This document shows, piece after piece, positions 8,224-15,010 of a stretch of 40,650 nucleotides of DNA; positions within the stretch are counted from its first letter, which is position 1; each line of letters opens with the position of its first letter. Source of the stretch: a virus; IMG/VR virus record IMGVR_UViG_3300020175_000015, positions 1-40,650 of that record, one strand, 5' to 3'. The notes beneath the pieces were generated by a model. The model had not been told where the DNA came from. It searched no databases and saw only the letters and a list, made by a program, of their open reading frames with translations. The position numbers and the translations under genes are program-made.

Positions 8224-10320
8224 TCATTCACTCCAATCTAATACTGTGAAACTACTTGTGGATGAACCATCGAATGTTAATTGTAGTGATGGCTCTGTGG
8301 ATGGTGCTGATGCTGTAGCTATGCCAGTATCCGTTAGATCATCTGACCACACTCTGAACTTACCTATTGTACCCATGAAGTAATAGCCTAACTTTAGGTC
8401 TGTTGCTGACAAGTCAGGAAGAGCTATAGGTGTTGTGTTAGCTGTCAGTGCTGTACCATCTATAGCACCATTGATGAACGTAGAGCCGTGTCGTGATGCT
8501 ATGTTGAAGGGGACGTTGATACCGGAAGAGTAAACGTTTGCATTTGTTGAAACATCATCCACGACGCCCCCTGCGTATTGTCTAAAACCAACCCAGCTAT
8601 TTCTGGACGTTAGGGTGGAGTTTGAGGCGTCGATGCCGCCTGAAGTGTCAATACGCCACTGGAAGAACCTAGGGTTTGTGCTAATTGAATCGTCATCAGC
8701 ATATGTCATCCTGCCGTCCATCTGTATTGACATATTAGTAGAGCTATATGGTAGATTAGCTGATGGTACTGTTAGTGTCTCAGCCGCCCTTGTTACAGTT
8801 GATCCTGATGTTGGGATGTAGCTTGATGGGGTTGAGCCTTGTTCAAACTGAGTGCCATAGAGGTAAATGCCAGAAGTTCCGTCATTAGGGCTGTCTGGTA
8901 ATCTACTAGAAACATCAGTGTCGTACACAGCAACAAAGAATGGATTACCAGTAGTGCTTTGAGAGGCTACAGCAGTTAAAGTTATTCTATACCAACCATT
9001 ACCTACTGGTGTTACTATAACACCTATGTTGCTATTACCAAGACTACCATTAGAAAGATTGACGTTAGCAAATGTAGCCGCAAACCTTGGAGAAGAACCT
9101 CCTATTTGAAGCCAACTATACTCGCCAGCCTTGGCATAAATTGAACCTGTGTAAGTTGTTCCACTAGTAATTGAAATACTAGGAAAAGTAACTCCTGCCC
9201 AACCACCAGACTGCGGTATTATAAGAGTTGCATCTGTAGCACCTGACGGGCTGGTAGTGTTGTTTGCTGATATAACTGCTCTAGTCTTAAGCCACTCAGC
9301 ATTAGCAAAATCATTCGAATAAGTAACCAAATTGGTCCTAGCTTCACTCTCATGGAGTACGCCTTCGTTTGCCCAAGCATCACCATTGTAAATGTGGTGG
9401 CCTACTCTTGGTAGGTAAACAGCAGAACTTGTTGTTGGGACGTAGCTATCACCACGGTCAGGGTTGTTGACCATGCCGCCAAGGTCACTTCGGAATAAGT
9501 GTGCGCCCCAGATGTAAAGACTATCACCAGAAGCCCCAGATGCACCATCAGATGCTACAGGAAAAATAGAAAATCTATTATTAGTTAAATTAGATGTTAC
9601 TACACAACGATACCACCCGTTTCCTACAGATTCTATAGAAGCAGTATGATTAGAGCTAGATGTACCTACTGAACCTGCGCCTGATAAATTAAAAAATGTA
9701 TCTTCACCACTTGCAGTTCGTAATTTTAGATAACTTGTGCTAAAGGCTTTAGCAAAAATTGACCAAGTGTGACTACCAGATGCGGAAATTGCCTTATATA
9801 CTGCTCCACCTGATCCTTGGCTAACTACACTATAGGCAGAGTTAGTTCCGTCAGGTGCTGTAGTAACATTAGAGGTTACTGTGGTAAGATATTTTAACCA
9901 AACAGAATTAGAAAAATCCTCAGAGTAAGGCAGTAGGTTATGCGGACGCCACTTAATGTTACCATCACTGTCTGTCATGGTTGCATTGCTAGAGGCACTG
10001 TGAGTTACAGCAGGGTTAAGGTTTGACTTGACACCTGCAGCTCTGTAGTACTCATTGATAAAATCTAAAGAGTAGGCTGGTTGTTTTGTCAGGACACCAT
10101 AATCTAAAGCTACAAACGAAGCTGAACTATTACGTAAGTCTCTCATAGCCTCATAGAAACTACCGTACTCTGACACCAAGAACTTGTGTATTCTATCTGT
10201 CAAGGAACCTGTATGGGTTAGATCACCCATAGCCTTGTAATGCATATCGTTCAGTGAACCAGTATAACCTTGGCTCCTGAAGTATTGAAAGTCTTCATCT
10301 GCTGTAGGGAAAAATAACAA
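8224..10320 (-). CDS. Large tail-fibre protein with two lectin-like modules
   Basis: 698 residues. Residues 1-100 form a distinct N-terminal domain, probably the attachment to the tail or adaptor. Two related modules follow, one ending DSLYIWGAHLF then SYVPTTSSAV, the other ending SGIYLYGTQFEQG then SYIPTSGSTVTRAAE. A C-terminal beta-sandwich follows. The frame has no suitable ATG: the start is taken as the TTG at 10320-10318, with AGAGGA 12 bases upstream. It overlaps the next adhesin gene's leader. It is the best candidate for the main host-range determinant. Confidence 0.7.
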   Translation of the reverse strand: MLFFPTADEDFQYFRSQGYTGSLNDMHYKAMGDLTHTGSLTDRIHKFLVSEYGSFYEAMRDLRNSSASFVALDYGVLTKQPAYSLDFINEYYRAAGVKSNLNPAVTHSASSNATMTDSDGNIKWRPHNLLPYSEDFSNSVWLKYLTTVTSNVTTAPDGTNSAYSVVSQGSGGAVYKAISASGSHTWSIFAKAFSTSYLKLRTASGEDTFFNLSGAGSVGTSSSNHTASIESVGNGWYRCVVTSNLTNNRFSIFPVASDGASGASGDSLYIWGAHLFRSDLGGMVNNPDRGDSYVPTTSSAVYLPRVGHHIYNGDAWANEGVLHESEARTNLVTYSNDFANAEWLKTRAVISANNTTSPSGATDATLIIPQSGGWAGVTFPSISITSGTTYTGSIYAKAGEYSWLQIGGSSPRFAATFANVNLSNGSLGNSNIGVIVTPVGNGWYRITLTAVASQSTTGNPFFVAVYDTDVSSRLPDSPNDGTSGIYLYGTQFEQGSTPSSYIPTSGSTVTRAAETLTVPSANLPYSSTNMSIQMDGRMTYADDDSISTNPRFFQWRIDTSGGIDASNSTLTSRNSWVGFRQYAGGVVDDVSTNANVYSSGINVPFNIASRHGSTFINGAIDGTALTANTTPIALPDLSATDLKLGYYFMGTIGKFRVWSDDLTDTGIATASAPSTEPSLQLTFDGSSTSSFTVLDWSE

Positions 10321-10425
10321 TGTGTGGGGGTATCCTCTTTTTACATTTAATAAAAGAGAGAAAGGTCATAGGGCTTACTAGAAGGAGTAAACTGTAAGCT
10401 AGACAGGGATCATCTCTTTTTGTTT

Positions 10426-10956
10426 TTAATTGGCTCTTGTTAAGCCTAGTCGTTTAGCATCATCTGATAACAATGACAAAGCTTCTTTATTCATGTCTTC
10501 TTCTTCTTTAGCCTTGAGTTTCTTCTTGGCTACTGTAGCTGCTTCCTTGTCTAACCAACCCTTATCTAGTAATAGCTTGGCTGCACTAAAGGAACTTCTA
10601 CCTTTTGTCTTCATCTCTTCAGCTATAGCTTTGATAGCTTCTGACTTGACCTTAACCTCTACTTCTTTTCTCCATCTTAATATGTGGACCTTAACGCCTG
10701 ATGCATTGGACACTTTCTGCCATATATCCCAGGAACCAAAGACTGTCAGAGCAAACTCGTATTCTGTTGGATCAGCTGGAGCCATCTGTAGGTATAGCTT
10801 CTGTAATGACAAGTACATCTTGCCGTGAGCCTCTAGGTCTCTGTCCTTGAGAGTAAACACAGCATCCTCTGTATCTGAGTAGCATAACTCATAGAATAGG
10901 CTTTTTGTTTTTGTCTTACCGTTAGAGCCTTTGAAGTTTTCGTACTGGAACATCAT
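10426..10956 (-). CDS. terS: Putative terminase small subunit
   Basis: 176 residues, first gene after the leftward promoter. It opens with two adjacent ATGs. The N-terminal part (KSLFYELCYSDTEDAVFTLK) and PTEYEFALTVFGSW match the kind of protein annotated as small terminase or DNA-maturation subunit in marine T7-like phages. The rest is Lys/Glu-rich helix (90-176). Small subunits recognise concatemer DNA and regulate TerL. The assignment rests on remembered family resemblance and position; TerL itself lies about 5 kb downstream, beyond the fibre genes. Confidence 0.6.
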   Translation of the reverse strand: MMFQYENFKGSNGKTKTKSLFYELCYSDTEDAVFTLKDRDLEAHGKMYLSLQKLYLQMAPADPTEYEFALTVFGSWDIWQKVSNASGVKVHILRWRKEVEVKVKSEAIKAIAEEMKTKGRSSFSAAKLLLDKGWLDKEAATVAKKKLKAKEEEDMNKEALSLLSDDAKRLGLTRAN

Positions 10957-10997
10957 GATGGTTTACTGTATCTTTCTTTTTACAAGCTAATTCACGT

Positions 10998-11027
10998 AGT
11001 ATACCACAGGTGTGATATATATGTCAA
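10998..11027 (-). promoter_or_regulatory. Leftward sigma-70 promoter for the terS/late operon
   Basis: On the minus strand TTGACA (11027-11022) is followed after 18 bases by TATACT (11003-10998), with an extended -10 TGG just before it. The predicted start site near 10991 lies 35 bases upstream of the putative terS gene. All six -35 bases and five of six -10 bases match the consensus. The late genes from 10956 to 31 have no other convincing promoter in front. Confidence 0.65.
11001..11018. promoter_or_regulatory. Operator-like palindrome in the leftward promoter spacer
   Basis: ATACCACAGGTGTGATAT is an inverted repeat with CACA-GG-TGTG at its core and matching ATA/TAT ends (one mismatch per arm besides the centre). 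It sits between the -35 and -10 boxes, where a bound protein would block or remodel the promoter. No repressor gene is recognised here, so the regulator would be an unrecognised phage protein or a host factor. Confidence 0.35.
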
Positions 11028-11076
11028 CACTTAAATTAATTATTTATAGTATTTCTTAAATATTGCTTAAAGGGTA

Positions 11077-11105
11077 TTGACACAAGTGCAAATAGGGTGT
11101 ATAAT
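11077..11105 (+). promoter_or_regulatory. Perfect-consensus rightward sigma-70 promoter
   Basis: TTGACA (11077-11082), a 17-base spacer and TATAAT (11100-11105) match the consensus at every position. The preceding 40 bases are almost pure A/T, like an UP element. Predicted start is near 11112. The first gene is 640 bases away, and a strong terminator intervenes at 11283-11320. Confidence 0.85.
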
Positions 11106-11111
11106 TTCATT

Positions 11112-11320
11112 ACTAGCCGCCAGGCGGTATAAGTATATATACTATAGCTATACCAAGGTATAATCCATTACTCTAATGTTTATCTAAGCTTGGTAGTCTA
11201 CGCAAGGTACTTACCGTAGAGCTTAGGGACACGTCCAGATTCTACTGTAAGCACCCACCACCCACAAGATTATTACATGCAGCCCACCACTGGTTAACTC
11301 CTTTGGTGGGTTTCTTTTTT
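11112..11320 (+). ncRNA. Candidate ~205-nt structured RNA or antitermination leader
   Basis: The interval lies between a perfect promoter and a strong terminator and holds no open frame longer than a few codons. Paired segments are visible: CTAAGC (11184-11189) with GCTTAG (11221-11226), and inside it TCTACG (11197-11202) with CGTAGA (11215-11220) around a 12-nt loop, giving a stacked hairpin with a 7-nt one-sided bulge. The 5' end contains several short palindromes (11117-11162). I recognise no tRNA, 6S or tmRNA signature. It could be a regulatory RNA or a put-like leader that lets polymerase read through the terminator. Confidence 0.45.
11283..11320 (+). terminator. Rho-independent terminator upstream of the early operon
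   Basis: CCCACCA (11283-11289) pairs perfectly with TGGTGGG (11304-11310) around a 14-nt loop, followed immediately by a ten-base tract that is T except for one C. It ends transcripts from the perfect promoter about 205 nt after their start, unless antitermination occurs. Confidence 0.85.
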
Positions 11321-11431
11321 GGAGAAGGCGTAGTCTTTGACCACTTGGCATGCTCAAGAAAATCCTTAGAAAATGTTTTGGTGTAATGTACATATAGAAG
11401 GATACCCCGCAGCCCCCCATGTCGATACCCT

Positions 11432-11515
11432 AGTGTTGCATAAATGTTACACCCCAGGTAGTTGCAAAAGTATCACACTGTGGCAAATCCATCGCAGTGT
11501 TGCAGGAATGACACA
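11432..11515 (+). repeat. Three iteron-like TTGCA motifs, candidate origin
   Basis: Three related ~20-base motifs share GT(G)TTGCA, then two variable bases, A-x-T, and ACAC or ACA. Their TTGCA cores are at 11436, 11462 and 11500. The first and third are the closest pair (AGTGTTGCA, then AATG, then ACA). They are followed by a strongly AT-rich block at about 11631-11720. Repeated sites beside an AT-rich block in the divergent region resemble a replication origin or a cluster of regulator sites. This is an inference; the motifs are degenerate. Confidence 0.3.
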
Positions 11516-11630
11516 GGGGTGCTTTAAGATTGTCAGGGCAATAATACCTAAGCAATATCAAATGAATTAAACCTTTGTTATCCATTGCAATTCCATGGAT
11601 CATCCAAACAGATTGACACAATGAGACACG

Positions 11631-11690
11631 TTCATTTTATCCATATATTATATAGTATGAAATTAATTATCATTTATTTTATTTTATGTA
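11631..11690. other. AT-rich block, possible unwinding element
   Basis: Almost uninterrupted A/T with only a handful of G or C bases, between the iteron-like motifs and the second rightward promoter. It contains no gene. Such stretches melt easily and are common at origins and promoters. Confidence 0.35.
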
Positions 11691-11720
11691 TTGACATATT
11701 GAAAAGCTTACAATTATAAA
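11691..11720 (+). promoter_or_regulatory. Rightward sigma-70 promoter for the early genes
   Basis: TTGACA (11691-11696), an 18-base spacer and TATAAA (11715-11720). A 17-base spacing with TTATAA also fits. The predicted start near 11727 is about 30 bases before the first early gene, which has its own AAGGAA ribosome site. A weaker TTGACA at 11613 lacks a good -10. Confidence 0.7.
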
Positions 11721-11755
11721 TGCTGTATAACTTAAACATAAAAGGAATTAATTAA

Positions 11756-11977
11756 ATGTTATTAGATAGACAGAAACAAACTTTATTTGTCACATCGGAC
11801 AACTACCCGTTTTATTTACAATTAGATGGGACATTAACAGATACACCTGATAAAAACGATTGTAGTATGACCTACGAAGGCCTAACGCAACTCTTTGAAG
11901 CCGACCCTGATACAAGAATAGGTTTTGAAGCTGATCGTGTACACTTTAAAAAAGCATTGGAGAATTCAACATGGTAG
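11756..11977 (+). CDS. Small early protein, unknown function
   Basis: 73 residues, first gene of the rightward arm, 35 bases after a good sigma-70 promoter and preceded by AAGGAATTAATTAA. Acidic, soluble, with no recognised domain. Its end overlaps the next gene by 7 bases. First early genes of T7-like phages commonly counter host functions, but nothing in the sequence shows a target. Confidence 0.6.
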   Translation: MLLDRQKQTLFVTSDNYPFYLQLDGTLTDTPDKNDCSMTYEGLTQLFEADPDTRIGFEADRVHFKKALENSTW

Positions 11978-12162
11978 ATCAATTTAAAACAGATTGTGCA
12001 ATTGAAGCTTACAAAGAAGAATTTAATTATTTTGCTATTGAGGGCGGCAATGATTTTATATCTTTATGTAAGGAATTATTTATTGATGACAATGGAAAGG
12101 AAGAGGCCCGGAAAATAAATTGGCAATGGATAGAAAACCGACTGGACGTCCAGTATAAATAG
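11971..12162 (+). CDS. Small early protein, unknown function
   Basis: 63 residues, acidic N-terminal two thirds, with two Trp residues in the C-terminal part (INWQWIENRL). It overlaps the previous gene by seven bases and is probably translated with it. No signal peptide, membrane segment or known motif is seen. Confidence 0.55.
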   Translation: MVDQFKTDCAIEAYKEEFNYFAIEGGNDFISLCKELFIDDNGKEEARKINWQWIENRLDVQYK

Positions 12163-12176
12163 TTAACTTTAACATT

Positions 12177-12229
12177 GGCATCATCTATTGGTGTCAATTG
12201 TAGAATTAACTTAAACCAAAACAGAAAGA
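12177..12229 (+). repeat. Duplicated hairpin leader, copy 1
   Basis: GGCATC (12177-12182) can pair with GGTGTC (12190-12195) using G-U pairs, followed by TTAAACCAAAACAGAAAGA (12211-12229) directly before the ribosome site of the gp88-like gene. The same arrangement and the same exact 19 bases recur before the methyltransferase gene. It is either a shared translational control element or a trace of cassette duplication. Confidence 0.6.
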
Positions 12230-12238
12230 GAAATAAAA

Positions 12239-12964
12239 ATGTCAAATTATAAACTTATAGGCGTCGGCACTAACGCAAAAACAATCAAAGGTGACGGCTC
12301 TGAATATCTAACGGGTATCATATACCTTGCACCTTTTAAAGTTGTTGTTGATAATCGTACGTTTAATTCTTGCCCAATGGCAGAACAAGCAGGTTGTGTC
12401 GAAGCTTGTTTAAATACGGCGGGACGTGGTGCAATGAATTGCGTGCAAAAAGCAAGGTTAAGAAAAGCAGAATTATTTTATAGAGATCGTAATGAATTCA
12501 TGAAACAACTTATGATAGATCTAACAAAGTTTCAAAACTATTGTAACAAACGAGACATTCAACCCGTGATTAGATTAAATGGTACATCGGATATTAGGTT
12601 TGAATTGATCAAGGTTGAAGGTTACACAATATTTGAATTGTTTCCACGTATAGAATTCTATGACTATACTAAAATAGCTAACAGAAAAGTTGATCATATA
12701 GACAACTACCATTTAACGTGGTCATATAGTGGTAAGGAAAAATCATATAGTGATATGATGCAAACAGCATTAGATAAAGGTATGAATATTGCGGTTGTCT
12801 TTAGGGAAAAGGTGTTAGCTAAATATTGGCAAGGTCTACCCATAGTTGATGGGGATAGTGACGACCTAAGAATACTCGACCCAAAAGGTGGCCATATTGT
12901 TTCATTATACGCCAAGGGCAAAGCTAAAAGAGACACAACAGGTTTCGTTGTAGACTATGCCTAA
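12239..12964 (+). CDS. Gp88-like phage protein with a conserved Cys cluster
   Basis: 241 residues. The segment CPMAEQAGCVEACLNTAGRG (residues about 45-64) followed by VQKARLRKAELFYRDRNEF, then RLNGTSDI near residue 120, matches the layout I recall for the family named after mycobacteriophage gene product 88. Spaced cysteines (C45, C53, C57, C68) could bind metal or an iron-sulfur cluster. Function is unknown. The family is scattered among phages, often near DNA-metabolism genes. Here it precedes the methyltransferase and shares its unusual leader. Start: ATG at 12239 after an A-rich leader containing AGAAAGAG. Confidence 0.7.
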   Translation: MSNYKLIGVGTNAKTIKGDGSEYLTGIIYLAPFKVVVDNRTFNSCPMAEQAGCVEACLNTAGRGAMNCVQKARLRKAELFYRDRNEFMKQLMIDLTKFQNYCNKRDIQPVIRLNGTSDIRFELIKVEGYTIFELFPRIEFYDYTKIANRKVDHIDNYHLTWSYSGKEKSYSDMMQTALDKGMNIAVVFREKVLAKYWQGLPIVDGDSDDLRILDPKGGHIVSLYAKGKAKRDTTGFVVDYA

Positions 12965-12979
12965 AGCTTAATCTTATCG

Positions 12980-13030
12980 GTGGCATCTCTAACAGGTGTC
13001 ACTAAATAATATTAAACCAAAACAGAAAGA
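12980..13030 (+). repeat. Duplicated hairpin leader, copy 2
   Basis: GTGGCATC (12980-12987) pairs with GGTGTCAC (12995-13002), eight pairs including two G-U, around a 7-nt loop. The same 19 bases as in copy 1 follow at 13012-13030, ending eight bases before the methyltransferase ATG. The G-U positions keep the stem while the sequence differs from copy 1, which hints that the fold is under selection. Confidence 0.6.
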
Positions 13031-13037
13031 AAATAAA

Positions 13038-14078
13038 ATGAATGTATTAAGTTTATACGATGGTATGAGTTGCACGCAACTAGCCCTTAAATCGTTAGGC
13101 GTTAGGCCAAAAAAATACTACGCCGCCGAGTGGGATAAGTATGCTTCAAGCATTACCCAAAAGAATTTTCCTGACACAATACCTTTAGGCGATGTCACTA
13201 AGTGGAGAGAGTGGGATGTTGAATGGTCAACCATAGATTTAATTGTGGCGGGCTTCCCTTGTCAATCTTGGAGCATGGCAGGTGCCAAGCTAGGGGATAG
13301 GGATGCAAGGGGTCAATTGTTTTGGGTTACCCTAGATATTATTCAGCATGTATTAGAAGCCAATCCAAAAGCTAAATTCCTTATGGAAAATGTAAAGATG
13401 AAATCTGACTTCGAAAAGTACATCACGCACCATACTGAGCAGGCGTTAGGCGTAGTCAATAAGCATCTGATCAATAGTGCATTAGTGTCTGCACAAAATA
13501 GACAAAGGTATTACTGGAGTAACATTGAAGGCATTGAGCAACCGAAAGATAAAGGCATAGTGCTTAAAGATATCCTGGAACAAGAGCCAGTGCATGATAA
13601 GTACACCGCAGGAGATAGTCTCTTAAAGAATTATGCAGGCGGCAATCAATTAAATCCTACATATAAAAGCCAAGCCAATACAATACACCCACTTGATGGA
13701 AAAACTTTTACATTGTGTGCAGGCACTCACGGCTATGCAAATGGATATGTAGCTAAGAAACCATCACCGCAGGGATTAATACTAGCAGGTCATGCATCAA
13801 ATATAAGAGGCCATGACAGTGTAAAGAGAGTGTATGATCCCGAAGGTAAGGCACCAACGTTAACGACAATGGGCGGTGGTCATAGAGAGCCTAAAGTAAT
13901 AGACGTAAATGATATGTCTTGGCGTAAGCTAACACCATTAGAGTGTGAACGTCTTCAGACAGTACCAGATGGATACACTGAGGGTGTCAGTAATACCCAA
14001 AGGTACAAGATGCTAGGCAATGGCTTCACTGTCGGTGTAATAGCACACATTCTAAGCTATATGGAGCAAGTGAAATGA
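13038..14078 (+). CDS. DNA (cytosine-5) methyltransferase
   Basis: 346 residues from the ATG at 13038. An in-frame GTG at 12996 lies inside the leader hairpin and is rejected. Motifs: SAM-binding VLSLYDGMSC (3-12), catalytic GFPCQSW with Cys75, ENV (117-119), QNRQR (153-157), a target-recognition region of about 100 residues, and GNGFTVGVIAHIL near the end. The first motif (YDG) and overall form resemble DNMT3-like phage enzymes. No partner restriction enzyme is present, so it is an orphan, probably protecting phage DNA. The target sequence cannot be read. The stop overlaps the next gene (ATGA). Confidence 0.92.
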   Translation: MNVLSLYDGMSCTQLALKSLGVRPKKYYAAEWDKYASSITQKNFPDTIPLGDVTKWREWDVEWSTIDLIVAGFPCQSWSMAGAKLGDRDARGQLFWVTLDIIQHVLEANPKAKFLMENVKMKSDFEKYITHHTEQALGVVNKHLINSALVSAQNRQRYYWSNIEGIEQPKDKGIVLKDILEQEPVHDKYTAGDSLLKNYAGGNQLNPTYKSQANTIHPLDGKTFTLCAGTHGYANGYVAKKPSPQGLILAGHASNIRGHDSVKRVYDPEGKAPTLTTMGGGHREPKVIDVNDMSWRKLTPLECERLQTVPDGYTEGVSNTQRYKMLGNGFTVGVIAHILSYMEQVK

Positions 14079-14257
14079 ATAAATCTTTAAGCTATTGTCC
14101 TGAGTGCCTGAGCAAATCCTATAGGCGCAAGCTTAAAGTAATTGATACAAGGGACTATTTTAAGCTAGGTTACCCGTCCACAAAAAGAAATAAGAAGTGT
14201 TTGACCTGCGGGTATAGAGTTAATACAGTAGAAATATATTTAGAGAAGGGAAAATAA
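14075..14257 (+). CDS. NrdR-like zinc-ribbon protein
   Basis: 60 residues with CPEC (8-11) and CLTCG (42-46) knuckles, separated by KVIDTRDYFK and a basic stretch, then YRVNTVEIY. The pattern Cys-x2-Cys, V-x-DTR, basic, Cys-x2-Cys-G-x-R-x-x-T-x-E is strikingly like the zinc-ribbon of NrdR, the repressor of bacterial ribonucleotide reductase genes. The ATP-cone that senses nucleotides in NrdR is absent. A role in DNA binding is inferred; an unrelated zinc ribbon is possible. It is coupled to the methyltransferase by an ATGA overlap. Confidence 0.6.
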   Translation: MNKSLSYCPECLSKSYRRKLKVIDTRDYFKLGYPSTKRNKKCLTCGYRVNTVEIYLEKGK

Positions 14258-14258
14258 A

Positions 14259-14477
14259 ATGAAATTTAATAAATTTACAAAGGCTGAAAAGCAAGAATAT
14301 CTTTTAGGATGTGAAGCTTTTAGAAAAGAAATGCATAACTTTGATACCGTATTGGATGCTTGTGAACAAGTTATGTCATCATTTGAAAGTGACCCACCTG
14401 ATACACCTTTTCAACTAGGCTTTATGGAAGAGGCTCATGATGTTGGGTGTAATGAAGTTGATCCTCAGGATCATTAG
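14259..14477 (+). CDS. Small acidic protein, unknown function
   Basis: 72 residues, acidic, probably helical in its first 45 residues, ending in an Asp/Glu-rich tail. The ATG follows AGAAGGGAAAATAAA, the ribosome-site context shared by several nearby small genes. No known domain. It sits one base after the zinc-ribbon gene and is likely co-transcribed. Confidence 0.55.
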   Translation: MKFNKFTKAEKQEYLLGCEAFRKEMHNFDTVLDACEQVMSSFESDPPDTPFQLGFMEEAHDVGCNEVDPQDH

Positions 14478-14496
14478 TAAATGAAAGGAAAATAAA

Positions 14497-14652
14497 ATGA
14501 TTAATAGATACGTAGTAAATACAATTAGTGACAAGACAGGCAAGCTTGTTTGTTATGAGACTGTAAGAACAAGAGAGGATGCCTTACGAGTTGTCAAAAG
14601 GTATGCGGCAATCAAAGGAATAACAAATGAAATCCAGGAGGTAAGCAAATAA
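14497..14652 (+). CDS. 51-residue basic protein, unknown function
   Basis: A short frame from ATG 14497, preceded by GAAAGGAAAATAAA, to TAA 14650-14652. It starts MINRYVVNTISDKTGKLV and continues with a helix-prone segment TREDALRVVKRYAAIKG. The pattern of two strands then a helix suggests a small folded domain. Its stop shares a base with the next ATG (TAATG). Good ribosome site and coupling support a real gene. Confidence 0.6.
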   Translation: MINRYVVNTISDKTGKLVCYETVRTREDALRVVKRYAAIKGITNEIQEVSK

Positions 14653-14855
14653 TGGACGTTCAAGATAGACTTAGGCTTGCACATGAACTGGTGTGTAAGC
14701 AGGAGAACAAAAGAATGCGAGAGGTGTTCAACATAAGAAACTATAAGGAAGGTGACCAATGGACAGCCCAAAGGAATAGGCAGGAGACAGGTGCTAAGGG
14801 TGGCAGAAATAATAAACTTAAAAGACTATGGGTAAAAGAAAGGAATACAAAATGA
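14652..14855 (+). CDS. Small basic protein, possible nucleic-acid binder
   Basis: 67 residues, strongly basic in the C-terminal half (KGGRNNKLKRLW then VKERNTK). Helical N-terminus with one Cys. Coupled to both neighbours (TAATG before, ATGA after). Charge suggests DNA or RNA binding, but no named domain is seen. Confidence 0.55.
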   Translation: MDVQDRLRLAHELVCKQENKRMREVFNIRNYKEGDQWTAQRNRQETGAKGGRNNKLKRLWVKERNTK

Positions 14856-15010
14856 GTAGATACTTTAATACAACCAAACATAAACGAGACAAGCAACGAA
14901 AGGAAAGACTAATGAATGCATTAGTATACCTAACACTAGCCTTCGCAGCCATTGGTGTCATGTATACGTTTAGCTTGGCATTAACTCTAGTATGGGGGTG
15001 GGTGTTATGA
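14852..15010 (+). CDS. Small inner-membrane protein
   Basis: 52 residues. The ATG at 14852 overlaps the preceding TGA as ATGA and is preferred over an in-frame ATG 24 bases upstream. A basic cytoplasmic segment (residues 1-28, many Lys/Arg) is followed by a single hydrophobic helix (about 30-52), ending right at the C-terminus, so the protein should be N-in with no exported domain. Such small early membrane proteins may modify the host envelope. Function is unknown. Confidence 0.6.
   Translation: MSRYFNTTKHKRDKQRKERLMNALVYLTLAFAAIGVMYTFSLALTLVWGWVL

Noticed and set aside
11223-11621. Open frames of 63-65 codons on both strands in the control region
   Set aside because: They overlap each other, the terminator and the iteron-like motifs, lack good ribosome sites and have odd Cys/His/Pro-rich composition.
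11613-11640. Third rightward TTGACA in the control region
   Set aside because: No acceptable -10 at 16-18 bases (TTTTAT at best).
12996-13037. GTG-initiated N-terminal extension of the methyltransferase
   Set aside because: It reads through the leader hairpin; the ATG at 13038 starts exactly at the conserved first motif.
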